The notes under the pieces: generated by a model
What the model was told of the DNA's origin: nothing
The model's database searches: none
What the model saw: the letters and a program-made list of their open reading frames with translations, nothing else
Source: Clostridia bacterium
GTDB lineage: Bacteria > Bacillota > Clostridia > Oscillospirales > Acutalibacteraceae
Length of the DNA stretch: 64,000 nt
Direction: 5' to 3'
Assembly: GCA_017438845.1 (NCBI GenBank)
Contig: JAFRUO010000009.1
Coordinates: 55,277-119,276 of the forward strand
Made by a program: the position numbers and the translations under genes
In this document: positions 16,489-25,081 of the stretch, one piece after another
How the letters are laid out: every line of letters starts with the position of its first letter
Numbering within the stretch: position 1 is the first letter of the stretch

Positions 16489-18452
16489 TGTCAAAGCATT
16501 GTCACGACGAGCACTGCCACGATGAACACTGTCACGACGAGCATTGTCACAATGAACACGGCGGATGCTGCTGCGAAAGCTGTCAAAAGGCAGGAAGTCT
16601 TGAAATAAACGAAGAGGAAGAGCATGAAAACAAAGCTTTGGAAATAGTGGTTACGGCGGTTTCGCTTTTGCTTCTTATACTTGGCTTTTTACCGTTTTTC
16701 GGTGAAAACATTCAGCTTGTGTTCTTTATCGCCTCGGCTGTTTTTTCGGGCTATGAGCTGATACCTTCCGCCATAGCCGAGCTTAAGGAAAAACACCTTG
16801 ACGAAAACCTTTTAGTGCTTATCGCCGTTGTTGCGGCGTTTTGCATAGGCGAAGGCGCAGAGGCGGCGTTTGTTTCGCTGTTTTTCAGAATAGGCGAGAG
16901 CATTGAGGATTACTCGGTAGAGCGCTCAAAAAAGGCAATTAAAAAGCTGTATGATATTACGACGGACAAGGCGGTAATAATAAAAGAAAACCTGCAAACC
17001 GAAGAGGTGGATGTAAGAAGCGTTAGGGCAGGGGATTTACTTCTGGTTTCTCCGTTTGAAAAGGTTCCCGTTGACTGCGTTGCGGTCGAGGACGGCGGAA
17101 GCGTTGACGCGTCCGCAATTACGGGCGAGGCAATACCGATTGAAATTAAAAAGGGAACAAGCGTCCTCAGCTCAAGCGTAAACGGTCCTACGGCAATCAA
17201 GCTCAAGGCGGCGGCGGAATTTGAAAACTCCGCAGCGGCAAGAATAATCAAAACTGTTGAACAGTCAAATATCAACAAGGGAAAAGCCGATAAATTTATT
17301 TCAAGATTTGCACGTATTTACACTCCCGTTGTGGTCTGCTTTGCGGTGCTTCTTGCGGTTATACCTTCGCTTATTACGCATCAGTGGGCGCAGTACATTC
17401 ACAGGTCGCTCGTGTTCCTTGTGGCCGCCTGTCCCTGCGCTCTGGTGCTGAGCATACCGCTTGGCTTTTTCGCAGGAATAGGGGCGCAATCAAAGCACGG
17501 CATTGTTGTCAAGGGCGGAAAATTTGTCGAAAAGCTCGCTGCGGCGGACGCAGTACTGTTTGACAAAACGGGTACGCTCACGGACTCCGGCTTTGAAATT
17601 GACCGTGTTTACCGAGCTGAAGGCAAAACAGAGGAGGACGTACTGAAATACACTGCTCTTTGCGAAAAGTATTCAACGCATCCGCTTGCACAGACAATCG
17701 CACAGGCTTACACGGTACAAGGCGAAGAGGCAAAGCTGAGTGATTTTAAAGAATACGCTTCAAACGGCACAAGCGTAGTTTATGAAGAAAAGACCATACT
17801 TTGCGGCAAAAAAAGATTTCTTGAAAAAAACGGCGTTTCGGTGCCGGAGGAAATAAGCGCACAGCTCTTTACGGCGTTTGACGGGAAATATATCGGCGCC
17901 GTCAGTCTTTCGGGACACGTCAGGGAAAGCTCTGCGCCTACGGTTAAAAGCCTTCGCCGAATGGGCGTTAAAAAGCTGATTATGCTCACGGGCGACAGCC
18001 GAAGAGAAGCCGAAGCGACAGCAAAGCAATGCGATGTCGACGGCTTTGAGGCAGAGCTTCTGCCCGAGCAGAAAACCGAATATCTTAAACGGCTTAAAAG
18101 GGACGGAAGCACGGTAGCCTTTGTCGGCGACGGAATTAATGACACTCCTACGCTTTCGGAGGCGGATGTCGGGATAGCAATGGGCAGCGGAACTGCGGCG
18201 GCAATTGAAGTCGGCGATGTGGTGCTGATGAATTCCAACCTCGAAAGCCTCGTTAAGGCTGTGAAAATTTCAAGGCATACGGTACGCGTTGTAAGGTGGA
18301 ATATCGCCTTTGCAATAGCCGTAAAGATTGCGGTGCTCGTGCTCGGAGCAGCAGGCTTCGCGCCTATGTGGGCGGCAATATTTGCGGACGTCGGGGTTTG
18401 CATAATCTGCGTGCTTAACTCGGCAAGACTGTTGCTTGACGGAAACAAATAA
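16488..18452 (+). CDS. Heavy-metal (Zn/Cd/Pb-type) translocating P1B ATPase with His/Cys-rich N-terminus
   Basis: This 654-residue membrane pump uses ATP to export soft divalent metals. It has the CPC metal-transport motif at residues 315-317, phosphorylation site DKTGTLT from Asp359, the HP motif (THPLAQ), GDGIND, and an Asp-x-Gly in the last membrane helix (ADVG), typical of Zn/Cd/Pb P1B-2 pumps. Instead of a folded HMA domain the N-terminus has four consecutive C-H-x-E-H-type units (from residue 5) and then GGCCCESC, a likely unstructured metal-binding tail. The ATG at 16488 is chosen over the GTG at 16485, with AGGAGGG nine bases upstream. It is co-transcribed with the ArsR-family sensor. 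Confidence 0.93.
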   Translation: MSKHCHDEHCHDEHCHDEHCHNEHGGCCCESCQKAGSLEINEEEEHENKALEIVVTAVSLLLLILGFLPFFGENIQLVFFIASAVFSGYELIPSAIAELKEKHLDENLLVLIAVVAAFCIGEGAEAAFVSLFFRIGESIEDYSVERSKKAIKKLYDITTDKAVIIKENLQTEEVDVRSVRAGDLLLVSPFEKVPVDCVAVEDGGSVDASAITGEAIPIEIKKGTSVLSSSVNGPTAIKLKAAAEFENSAAARIIKTVEQSNINKGKADKFISRFARIYTPVVVCFAVLLAVIPSLITHQWAQYIHRSLVFLVAACPCALVLSIPLGFFAGIGAQSKHGIVVKGGKFVEKLAAADAVLFDKTGTLTDSGFEIDRVYRAEGKTEEDVLKYTALCEKYSTHPLAQTIAQAYTVQGEEAKLSDFKEYASNGTSVVYEEKTILCGKKRFLEKNGVSVPEEISAQLFTAFDGKYIGAVSLSGHVRESSAPTVKSLRRMGVKKLIMLTGDSRREAEATAKQCDVDGFEAELLPEQKTEYLKRLKRDGSTVAFVGDGINDTPTLSEADVGIAMGSGTAAAIEVGDVVLMNSNLESLVKAVKISRHTVRVVRWNIAFAIAVKIAVLVLGAAGFAPMWAAIFADVGVCIICVLNSARLLLDGNK

Positions 18453-18465
18453 CAGTATAAAGAAA

Positions 18466-18503
18466 AACACGGAGAAGACCAAGGTCTTCTCCGTGTTGCT
18501 TTT
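18466..18503. terminator. Bidirectional terminator between converging genes
   Basis: A perfect 15-bp stem AACACGGAGAAGACC / GGTCTTCTCCGTGTT with a two-base loop is followed by a T-rich tract on the plus strand and by TTTTTCTTTA on the minus strand. It separates the metal ATPase (plus) from the ABC exporter (minus). Confidence 0.85.
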
Positions 18504-18508
18504 TATTT

Positions 18509-20398
18509 TCAGGACAGTTCAAACTGTCCTGTATACAGCTGATAATATCTGCCCTTTTGTTCAATCAGGTTGTCGTGGTCACCGCGTTCAATTATTTCTC
18601 CGTGTTCAAGCACCATAATGGCGTTTGCGTTTCTGACCGTTGAAAGCCTGTGGGCAATTACGAATACCGTTCTGCCGCTCATCAGCTTATCCATTCCCTG
18701 CTCGATAAGCTTTTCCGTCCTTGTGTCGATTGAGCTGGTTGCCTCATCGAGTATCAGTACGGGCGGGTCGGCAACTGCGGCTCTTGCAATGCTCAGAAGC
18801 TGACGCTGTCCCTGCGAAAGGTTTATGCCGTCTGCAGTAAGGACCGTGTCATAGCCGTCGGGAAGCGAGGAAATAAAGTCGTGTGCGTTTGCAAGCTTTG
18901 CCGCCTTGATTACCTCCTCGTCGGAAGCATTAAGATTTCCGTAACGAATGTTGTCCGCAATTGTGCCCGTAAACAGATGCGTGTCCTGAAGCACCATTGA
19001 AAGACTGCGGCGAAGGTCGTCCTTTTTAATCTTTTTGATATTGATGCCGTCGTAGCGTATCTTACCCTCGTCTATATCATAGAAGCGGTTGATGAGGTTT
19101 GTAATGGTTGTCTTGCCTGCGCCCGTAGAGCCGACAAATGCAATTTTCTGACCGGGCTTTGCATAAAGTGAAATATCATTAAGCACGGTCTTTTTCCCGT
19201 CATACGAGAAGGTGACGTTGTCAAAGGTAACCTCACCGCGAAGCCTCTTATAGGTAATGCTTCCGTCAGCCGAGTGCGTGTGCTTCCATGCCCAGATACC
19301 CGTATGCTCTTCGACCTCGTAAAGCTCGCCGTTTTCGTCTTCACGGGCATTTACGAGAGTAACGTAACCGTCATCGGTTTCAGCCTTTTCATCAATGTAT
19401 TCAAAAATTCTCTCTGCGCCGGCAATCGCCATAATAGCGTTGTTAAACTGCTGAGAAAGGTTGGTAATCGGCTGTGAGAAATTCCTTGAGTTTGTAAGGA
19501 AGGCGACAATTCCGCCCGCTGTAAGCGCTCCGTTTACCGCAAGAATACCGCCGACTGCGGCCGTAATTGCATAATTGACATGAGAGAGGTTGCCCATAAG
19601 CGGCATAAGAATACTTGCGAAGGTGTTTGCTCCCGTGGAAGCCTTACGCAGGTTCTCGTTAAGCTCACCGAAGTTTTCCACAATTTTTTGCTCATGGTTA
19701 AATACCTTTACAACCTTCTGTCCCTCAATTGTTTCCTCGATAAAGCCGTTTGCAATACCGATATTCTTCTGCTGCTTTTTAAAGTAGTACGAGCTTTTCT
19801 TTCCGAGCTTGGCGGTAATGAAAACCATAAAGGAAACCATTATCACAACAAGCAGGGTAAGAAGCGGACTGTAATAAAGCATGATACAGAAGGAGCCGAT
19901 AATCGTTATGGCGGAAGAAATGAGCTGGCTGAGTCCCTGACTTAAAAACGCCCTGAGCGATTCAACGTCGTTGGTAAAGCGGCTCATTATTTCTCCGTTG
20001 GGCCGTGTGTCAAAGAAGCGAATCGGCAAATCCTCAACCGAATTAAAAAGCTCCGCCCTTAAAGAATTAAGCGTTCTTTGTGTAAGGAAAACCGAGCATT
20101 TTGCCTTGCCGTAGGAGGCGGCAACGGCAAGCGTGAATACACAGCCCATTATAATAAGTATCTTTTTAATCGGAAGGAAAACCGCAAAGGAAAACTCCTT
20201 ACCGACAATCGGAATAAGCAGCTCGTCGACAATAGGCTGAATAAATATGGAGGCAACAACCGTTGAAAGCGAGCTGATTATAACAAAGACAATCATCCCG
20301 ATTAACAGCTTTTTCTGCTTGCCTATATATTTTACAAGCCTCTTTACCGTTCCCTTTGTGTCCTTAGGTTTTACTATCGGTGCTTTCGGTCTTGGCAT
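18509..20398 (-). CDS. Heterodimeric ABC exporter half-transporter, catalytically competent Walker B subunit
   Basis: This 629-residue protein joins an N-terminal six-helix membrane domain (about 30-340) to a C-terminal ATPase with Walker A GSTGAGKTT, Walker B LILDEATS (catalytic Glu552) and H-loop IAHRLST. Its signature motif is LSQGQ, not LSGGQ. That combination is characteristic of the TM288/BmrD-like partner of heterodimeric drug exporters, in which the consensus and degenerate ATP sites are split between subunits. It overlaps the stop of the partner gene by one base (TAATG), so the two are translationally coupled. An extended acidic linker (around residues 330-390) lies between the domains. 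Substrate is unknown; the MarR regulator suggests a toxic compound. Confidence 0.9.
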   Translation of the reverse strand: MPRPKAPIVKPKDTKGTVKRLVKYIGKQKKLLIGMIVFVIISSLSTVVASIFIQPIVDELLIPIVGKEFSFAVFLPIKKILIIMGCVFTLAVAASYGKAKCSVFLTQRTLNSLRAELFNSVEDLPIRFFDTRPNGEIMSRFTNDVESLRAFLSQGLSQLISSAITIIGSFCIMLYYSPLLTLLVVIMVSFMVFITAKLGKKSSYYFKKQQKNIGIANGFIEETIEGQKVVKVFNHEQKIVENFGELNENLRKASTGANTFASILMPLMGNLSHVNYAITAAVGGILAVNGALTAGGIVAFLTNSRNFSQPITNLSQQFNNAIMAIAGAERIFEYIDEKAETDDGYVTLVNAREDENGELYEVEEHTGIWAWKHTHSADGSITYKRLRGEVTFDNVTFSYDGKKTVLNDISLYAKPGQKIAFVGSTGAGKTTITNLINRFYDIDEGKIRYDGINIKKIKKDDLRRSLSMVLQDTHLFTGTIADNIRYGNLNASDEEVIKAAKLANAHDFISSLPDGYDTVLTADGINLSQGQRQLLSIARAAVADPPVLILDEATSSIDTRTEKLIEQGMDKLMSGRTVFVIAHRLSTVRNANAIMVLEHGEIIERGDHDNLIEQKGRYYQLYTGQFELS

Positions 20399-22161
20399 TA
20401 TACGGCACCTCCCTGCAAATCAAAATCAGCCGAGCCCTTTTGCTGAGAATTGAATATATCACGGTAAATCTCATTGCGTTCTATAAGCTCGTCGTGGGTT
20501 CCGATATCGTTGATTTTTCCGCCTTCAAGCAGGACGATTTTGTCGCAGTCGCTGACAGATGAAATTCTTTGAGCGATTATGATTTTTGTCGTGTCGGGTA
20601 TTTCCTTGCGAAGTCCCTCTCTGATGCGGGCGTCGGTTGCGGTGTCGACCGCACTGGTAGAATCATCAAGAATAAGTATTTTCGGCTTTTTGAGTATTGC
20701 CCTTGCAATGCAAAGACGTTGCTTTTGTCCGCCCGAAACGTTAACGCCGCCCTGACCGAGGTCGGTGTTATAGCCATCGGGGAAGGCTTCCACAAAGCTG
20801 TCTGCGTCGGCAATTCTGCACGCCCTCTTAAGTTCCTCGTCGGTAGCGTTTTCGTTGCCCCAACGAAGGTTTTCGGCAATTGTGCCGGAGAAAAGAACAT
20901 TTTTCTGCAGAACCATGCTTACACTTTCACGCAGCGCCTCAAGTGAATAGCTCTTAACATTTTTGCCTGCGACAAGAACCTCGCCGCCGTCAACATCATA
21001 AAGCCTCGGAATAAGCTGAACAAGCGACGACTTGGCGCTGCCCGTAGCGCCCATAATGCCAACCATTTCACCGCTTTCGATTTTAAAGCTTATACCGTCA
21101 AGCACGTCCTTGCCCTTTGCATAAGCAAAGCTGACGTCTTTAAACTCAATGCTTCCATCGCTGACGCTTTCAATCGGATTTTCGGGATCCTTTATATCGG
21201 GCTCCTCTTTGAGCACCTCATGTATTCTTTTAGCGCTTGCCTCAGACATGAAAAGCTGGGCGAGCATAAGAATCGTGAAAAGGAAGCTCATAAGAATCTG
21301 CATAATATAGGTAAATATAGCGGTAAATTCACCGACTGCCAGCGTCTGCTCGGCAATTGCCTTGGTGGAAATAACAAGAATAGAGAGTATTGTCAGGAAC
21401 ATAAGCAGCATAAGCGCAGGCTCACCTAAAATGATGATTTTTTCCGCGTAAATTGCCGCATTCATAAGGTCATCGTTTGCCTTTTTGAACTTTTTCTTTT
21501 CATGGCTTGAGCGGACAAAGGACTTGACAACTCTGATGTTTGCAAAGTTTTCCTGAATTGAGGCGTTGAACTCGTCAAACATTTTAAGCATTGCCCTGAA
21601 GCGCTTTAAGGCTATCGGGCCCGCAATCGCAAGCGCAATAATCATTATCGGAAGGGATACTGCGAAAACGCTTGAGACCTCGGCGCTCTTTTTAATGCAG
21701 ATTGTCAGTGCGACAACAAGCATAATCGGAGCACGGAACAGACCTCTTATCAGCATTAAAAAGGTGTTCTGTACCGTTGTGACATCCGTCGTTGTTCGGG
21801 TAATCAGCGAAGCGGTTGAGAAACGGTCAATGTTTGAAAACGAGAAGGTCTGCACCTTTCTTATAAGCGCGTTTCTTATTTCGGCTCCGAAGCCCATGCC
21901 TGCAAAGGAGGCTGTGATTGCCGCCGAGGCTCCGCAGAAGAGTGAGCAAACTGCAAGGCCGAGCATTTTTACGCCGAGCATAATTATTGTGCTGACTGCC
22001 TCTTCCTTGTTGCCCGAAACGGAAATTCCGTTTATCGTCTCAACTATGTCTGCCATTACCTGCGGAATTAACAGCTCGAAAATAACCTCACCGATCATAA
22101 GCACGGGAGAAATAAGAGCGAAGAACCTGTATCGCTTTGCATATTTTAACAGCTTAAACAT
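20398..22161 (-). CDS. Heterodimeric ABC exporter half-transporter, degenerate-site subunit
   Basis: This 587-residue protein has a membrane domain (about 10-310) fused to an ATPase. The signature VSGGQKQR is canonical, but the catalytic Glu after Walker B is Asp (LILDDSTSA, Asp500), the H-loop His is Gln (IIAQRISS), and Walker A is GATGSAKSS with Ala in place of the last Gly. These are the marks of the TM287/BmrC-like subunit, which with its LSQGQ partner forms one degenerate and one consensus ATP site. It is the first of the two exporter genes and overlaps the MarR regulator stop by eight bases, placing all three in one operon. Confidence 0.9.
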   Translation of the reverse strand: MFKLLKYAKRYRFFALISPVLMIGEVIFELLIPQVMADIVETINGISVSGNKEEAVSTIIMLGVKMLGLAVCSLFCGASAAITASFAGMGFGAEIRNALIRKVQTFSFSNIDRFSTASLITRTTTDVTTVQNTFLMLIRGLFRAPIMLVVALTICIKKSAEVSSVFAVSLPIMIIALAIAGPIALKRFRAMLKMFDEFNASIQENFANIRVVKSFVRSSHEKKKFKKANDDLMNAAIYAEKIIILGEPALMLLMFLTILSILVISTKAIAEQTLAVGEFTAIFTYIMQILMSFLFTILMLAQLFMSEASAKRIHEVLKEEPDIKDPENPIESVSDGSIEFKDVSFAYAKGKDVLDGISFKIESGEMVGIMGATGSAKSSLVQLIPRLYDVDGGEVLVAGKNVKSYSLEALRESVSMVLQKNVLFSGTIAENLRWGNENATDEELKRACRIADADSFVEAFPDGYNTDLGQGGVNVSGGQKQRLCIARAILKKPKILILDDSTSAVDTATDARIREGLRKEIPDTTKIIIAQRISSVSDCDKIVLLEGGKINDIGTHDELIERNEIYRDIFNSQQKGSADFDLQGGAV

Positions 22162-22654
22162 TCTTACCCTCCTTTTCGGCGGATATTGTTTTCTTTACAA
22201 ACTTTTCAAAGCCCTTTTTGTCGGTCATATTGTCAGAAAGGTTTTTGTTAATTCTTTCAATATAACCGTAAAGCTCATTAAGCTCCTCATCCGAAAAGCC
22301 CGTGAAAAGCTCGCAGTCAATTCTTTCAAAGCTTTTCTTAAGCTCGTCTAACTGTTCTTTGCCGAGCTTAGTTATTGAAATTTTGTTACAGCGAAGATCC
22401 TTGTTTGAGTTTTTCTTCTCGACAAGGCCTGATTTTTGCATTCGCTTTATTGAAACAGCCATTGAAGCGGGGGAAACACCCATTGCCCCTGCAAGCTCCG
22501 TCTGCGTGCAGTCGCCGTGCTTTTCAAGGTAGTCGAGCACGGGGGGCTGACCGAAGTGAATGGGACTGTCCTTGAGCGAGGAATACACAGTGTATTTCTT
22601 TAAAAACTCAAGGTCCGAAAGCGCCCTTGTAAGCTCCTTGTATTCCAACAGCAT
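22154..22654 (-). CDS. MarR-family transcriptional regulator of the ABC exporter
   Basis: A 166-residue winged-helix protein with the MarR core (CTQTELAGAMGVSPASMAVSIKRMQ, then EKKNSNKDLRCNKISITKLG) and long flanking helices for dimerisation. MarR proteins bind inverted repeats and are released by small aromatic or toxic ligands. It is the first gene of the minus-strand operon and overlaps the first exporter gene by eight bases. AGGAGGT lies just upstream of the ATG. Three copies of an AACCG[AC]TTAA motif between its promoter and start codon suggest autoregulation. The ligand cannot be told from sequence. Confidence 0.9.
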   Translation of the reverse strand: MLLEYKELTRALSDLEFLKKYTVYSSLKDSPIHFGQPPVLDYLEKHGDCTQTELAGAMGVSPASMAVSIKRMQKSGLVEKKNSNKDLRCNKISITKLGKEQLDELKKSFERIDCELFTGFSDEELNELYGYIERINKNLSDNMTDKKGFEKFVKKTISAEKEGKNV

Positions 22655-22671
22655 TACCTCCTAAAAAAATT

Positions 22672-22752
22672 AACCGATTAAAAATAAACCGCTTAAAAAT
22701 TAATCGGTTTAATAATTTAACTCATTATATGCTTTTTTGCGTTCCTTGTCAA
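22672..22752 (-). promoter_or_regulatory. Strong promoter and putative MarR operators of the exporter operon
   Basis: On the minus strand, -35 TTGACA (22747-22752) and -10 TATAAT (22725-22730) are consensus, about 16 bases apart. Between the -10 and the start codon lie TTAATCGGTT at 22701-22710, AACCGCTTAA at 22688-22697 and AACCGATTAA at 22672-22681, so the outer two form a perfect inverted repeat and the middle copy differs at one base. Position just downstream of the start site suits a roadblock-type repressor site. Confidence 0.75.
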
Positions 22753-22760
22753 CTGTGTTC

Positions 22761-22789
22761 TTGTATATACGTTAAAAATATGCTACAAT
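22761..22789 (+). promoter_or_regulatory. Promoter of aminotransferase-rsmA operon
   Basis: TTGTAT at 22761-22766 and TACAAT at 22784-22789 with a 17-base spacer, 32 bases upstream of the aminotransferase ATG and divergent from the MarR promoter. Confidence 0.6.
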
Positions 22790-22821
22790 ACTAAAAGCTT
22801 AAAAAGTTAGGAGTAAAAATT

Positions 22822-24009
22822 ATGGAATATGTATTCTCGGACAGAATATCCTCGCTTAAACCCTCTGCAATCAGAGAAATACTGAAGGCGACAAGCGATC
22901 CGTCGGTAATTCCCTTTGCCGCAGGCAACCCGGATGTTGCCGCTTTCCCGATTGATGAGGTAAGAAAAATTTCCGAAAAGATTTTCAGGGACAGCCCCGT
23001 TACCGCCCTCCAGTACGGCATTACCGAAGGCTATACGCCGTTAAGGGAAACCGTAAGAAAGCATATTAAGGAAACCAAAAACATAGGACGTGACTTTGAC
23101 GATATTATTATCACATCGGGCGCCACGCAGATTATGGATCTTATGACCAAGGTCTTCTGCAACTTCGGCGACACGGTAATCTGTGAATCGCCGTCGTTTA
23201 TCGGCTCGCTTAACTGCTTCCGTTCATACGGCTGCACCTTAAAGGGCGTGCCCGTAGAGGCTGACGGCATGAACACGGAAATACTCGAAAAGCAGTTAAA
23301 GGAAAACAACAACGTTAAATTTATTTATACGATTCCTAATTTCCAGAACCCGTCGGGCGCCACAATGAGCTATGAAAAGAGAAAACAGGTTTATTCCCTT
23401 GCGAAAAAGTACGGCGTTCTTATTCTTGAGGACAACCCGTACGGCGACCTCAGAGTAGCGGGAGAGGACGTACCGAACATCAAAAGCATGGATGAGGACG
23501 GCATAGTTGTATACGCAGGCTCCTTCTCAAAAATTCTTGCGCCCGGAATCCGCGCAGGTTACGTTATTGCGCCCGCGGAAATAATTTCAAAAATGACGGT
23601 CGGCAAGCAGGCGGCGGACACTCATTCCACAATGTTTACTCAGCTGCTTGTTAACGAGTGGATGAACACGACCGACTTTATGGGTCATATCGAAAAGATA
23701 AGAGAAATATACCGCAGGAAGCTTAACCTTATGTGCGACTACATTGACGAAAACCTCAGCGATTTCTTCAGCTATGTACGTCCCGAGGGCGGACTCTTTG
23801 TTTGGTGTGAGCTTCCCGAAAGTGTCGAAATGCCCGACTTCGTTTCAAGATGTATTGAAAACAAGCTTGCGGTTGTCCCCGGTACGGCGTTTATGGTCGA
23901 GCCCGGCGAAACTACGAACTGCATACGTCTTAATTTCTCGACCCCGAGCGATGAGAAAATCACCGAGGGAATGGAAATTCTTAAAAAGGTTAAGGAAAGC
24001 TATGTATAA
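22822..24009 (+). CDS. PLP-dependent class I/II aminotransferase (LysN/MocR-like fold)
   Basis: The 395-residue enzyme is a fold-type I aminotransferase. Visible are PNFQNPSGATMS (the NPxG substrate loop), EDNPYGDLR, and the PLP lysine in GSFSKILAPGIRAGY (Lys237), followed by the C-terminal Arg-containing segment CIRLNFSTP that binds the substrate carboxylate. It resembles 2-aminoadipate/aromatic aminotransferases and the catalytic domain of MocR regulators, but there is no N-terminal GntR domain. Substrate cannot be assigned. GTTAGGAGT precedes the ATG. Its stop codon overlaps the rsmA start by eight bases, so the two are coupled, although no functional link is known to me. Confidence 0.88.
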   Translation: MEYVFSDRISSLKPSAIREILKATSDPSVIPFAAGNPDVAAFPIDEVRKISEKIFRDSPVTALQYGITEGYTPLRETVRKHIKETKNIGRDFDDIIITSGATQIMDLMTKVFCNFGDTVICESPSFIGSLNCFRSYGCTLKGVPVEADGMNTEILEKQLKENNNVKFIYTIPNFQNPSGATMSYEKRKQVYSLAKKYGVLILEDNPYGDLRVAGEDVPNIKSMDEDGIVVYAGSFSKILAPGIRAGYVIAPAEIISKMTVGKQAADTHSTMFTQLLVNEWMNTTDFMGHIEKIREIYRRKLNLMCDYIDENLSDFFSYVRPEGGLFVWCELPESVEMPDFVSRCIENKLAVVPGTAFMVEPGETTNCIRLNFSTPSDEKITEGMEILKKVKESYV

Positions 24010-24865
24010 TCTTTCCGACGCTTCGACAGTAAGAAAAATACTCGAAAGACACGGCTTTAACTTTTCCAAGGCGCTCGGTCAGAATTTCCTGATCGACCCC
24101 GATGTCTGTCCCGAAATGGCGGAAAATGCCGCCGTTTCGGAAAACTGCGGCATAATCGAAATCGGCGCAGGCGTGGGCGTGCTGACTGCGGAGCTTTGCA
24201 AGAGGGCAAAAAAGGTCGTTTCAATTGAGCTTGACAAAAGGCTTCTGCCTGTGCTCGGGGAAACGCTTTCGGAGTTTGACAACTATAAAATAATAAACGC
24301 CGATGTTTTAAAGACCGACCTTAAAGAGCTTATAAACGAGGAGCTTACCGATTGCGACGAGGTCTGCGTTTGTGCAAACCTGCCGTACTATATCACCTCG
24401 CCCGTGATTATGAAGCTTTTAGAGGATGAGCTTCCGATTAAAAAAATAATTGTTATGGTGCAGAAGGAGGCGGCGGAACGCCTTACCGCCGAGGTGGGCT
24501 CACGGCAGTCGGGCGCAATCACCGTAGCGGTTAACTGCTATGCCGAGACAAGGCTGCTTTTTGAGGTTCCGAAGACCTCGTTTATGCCGAGCCCCAAGGT
24601 TGACTCAGCCGTAATAGAGCTTACGATGAAAAAGGGCGGAGAAGGCATTGACGACCCGAAATTCTTCTTTTCAATGGTAAGGGCAATCTTTAACCAGAGG
24701 AGGAAAACCGCCGTCAACAGTATTTCCTCGGGAATGGGTATCCCGAAGGCAAAGGTGGCGGAGGCTCTCAAAAGTCTCGGCTTTCCCGAAATCGCAAGAG
24801 CCGAAAGCTTCACACTCGGGGAGCTTGTAAGTCTTGCGAAGGAGCTTAAAAAGCTTTGCTCTTGA
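24002..24865 (+). CDS. rsmA: 16S rRNA dimethyladenosine transferase RsmA (KsgA)
   Basis: RsmA dimethylates two adjacent adenines in the 3'-terminal hairpin of 16S rRNA using S-adenosylmethionine, a late step of small-subunit maturation. The 287-residue protein shows KALGQNFLID at the N-terminus, the SAM motif IIEIGAGVGVLT, and the catalytic NLPYYITSPV motif, then the C-terminal KVDSAVI helical domain. The start is ATG at 24002, inside the end of the aminotransferase gene; the much longer open frame from 23744 is antisense-like readthrough in another frame of that gene and gives no family similarity. Length fits the family. Confidence 0.95.
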   Translation: MYNLSDASTVRKILERHGFNFSKALGQNFLIDPDVCPEMAENAAVSENCGIIEIGAGVGVLTAELCKRAKKVVSIELDKRLLPVLGETLSEFDNYKIINADVLKTDLKELINEELTDCDEVCVCANLPYYITSPVIMKLLEDELPIKKIIVMVQKEAAERLTAEVGSRQSGAITVAVNCYAETRLLFEVPKTSFMPSPKVDSAVIELTMKKGGEGIDDPKFFFSMVRAIFNQRRKTAVNSISSGMGIPKAKVAEALKSLGFPEIARAESFTLGELVSLAKELKKLCS

Positions 24866-24917
24866 CACAAAAAGCATTTAGTAATATAATTCTGTATGAA
24901 CTTGCGAAAACAAAATA

Positions 24918-25010
24918 TTCAGGGGCGCTGACGGATGTCGGCTGAGATAAAGGATAATCCTCCTTTAACCCTTTAACCTGATACGGATAATGCCGTCGTA
25001 GGGAGAATTG
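24918..25010 (+). promoter_or_regulatory. TPP (thiamine pyrophosphate) riboswitch
   Basis: The sequence shows the THI-element blocks in order: GGGGCGC, GGCTGAGAT, then ACCTGATACGGATAATGCCG and CGTAGGGAG. The pyrimidine-sensing helix (CTGAGA) and pyrophosphate-sensing helix (ACCTGATxxGGATAATGCC) are both recognisable. It lies upstream of thiT and is followed by a terminator hairpin, so TPP binding should shut off transcription. Confidence 0.95.
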
Positions 25011-25023
25011 CCAACTTGCGTTT

Positions 25024-25066
25024 TAAACCTTGCGATATTGTGTTGTCGCAGGGTTTAATTTTTTTT
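25024..25066 (+). terminator. TPP-riboswitch-controlled attenuator terminator
   Basis: Stem TAAACCTTGCGA / TCGCAGGGTTTA (one T-G pair) with a 10-base loop, followed after one A pair by eight T residues. It lies between the TPP aptamer and the thiT ribosome-binding site, the standard layout for transcriptional attenuation. Confidence 0.85.
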
Positions 25067-25081
25067 GAAAGGACGGTTTTT

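Noticed and set aside
16488..16560. Possible CRISPR-like or tandem DNA repeat
   Set aside because: The repeat unit is about 15 bases, lies within the ATPase reading frame as CHDEH codons, and has no spacers.
17780..18448. 222-codon minus-strand frame over the metal ATPase
   Set aside because: Antisense to conserved P-type ATPase motifs; composition (Ser/Ala/Pro-rich) is typical of an opposite-strand shadow.
21566..22351. 261-codon plus-strand frame over the ABC exporter and MarR genes
   Set aside because: It runs opposite to two conserved genes and has no start site of its own.
23744..24001. 86-codon N-terminal extension of rsmA
   Set aside because: It lies entirely inside the aminotransferase gene in another frame, and the family N-terminus starts at 24002.
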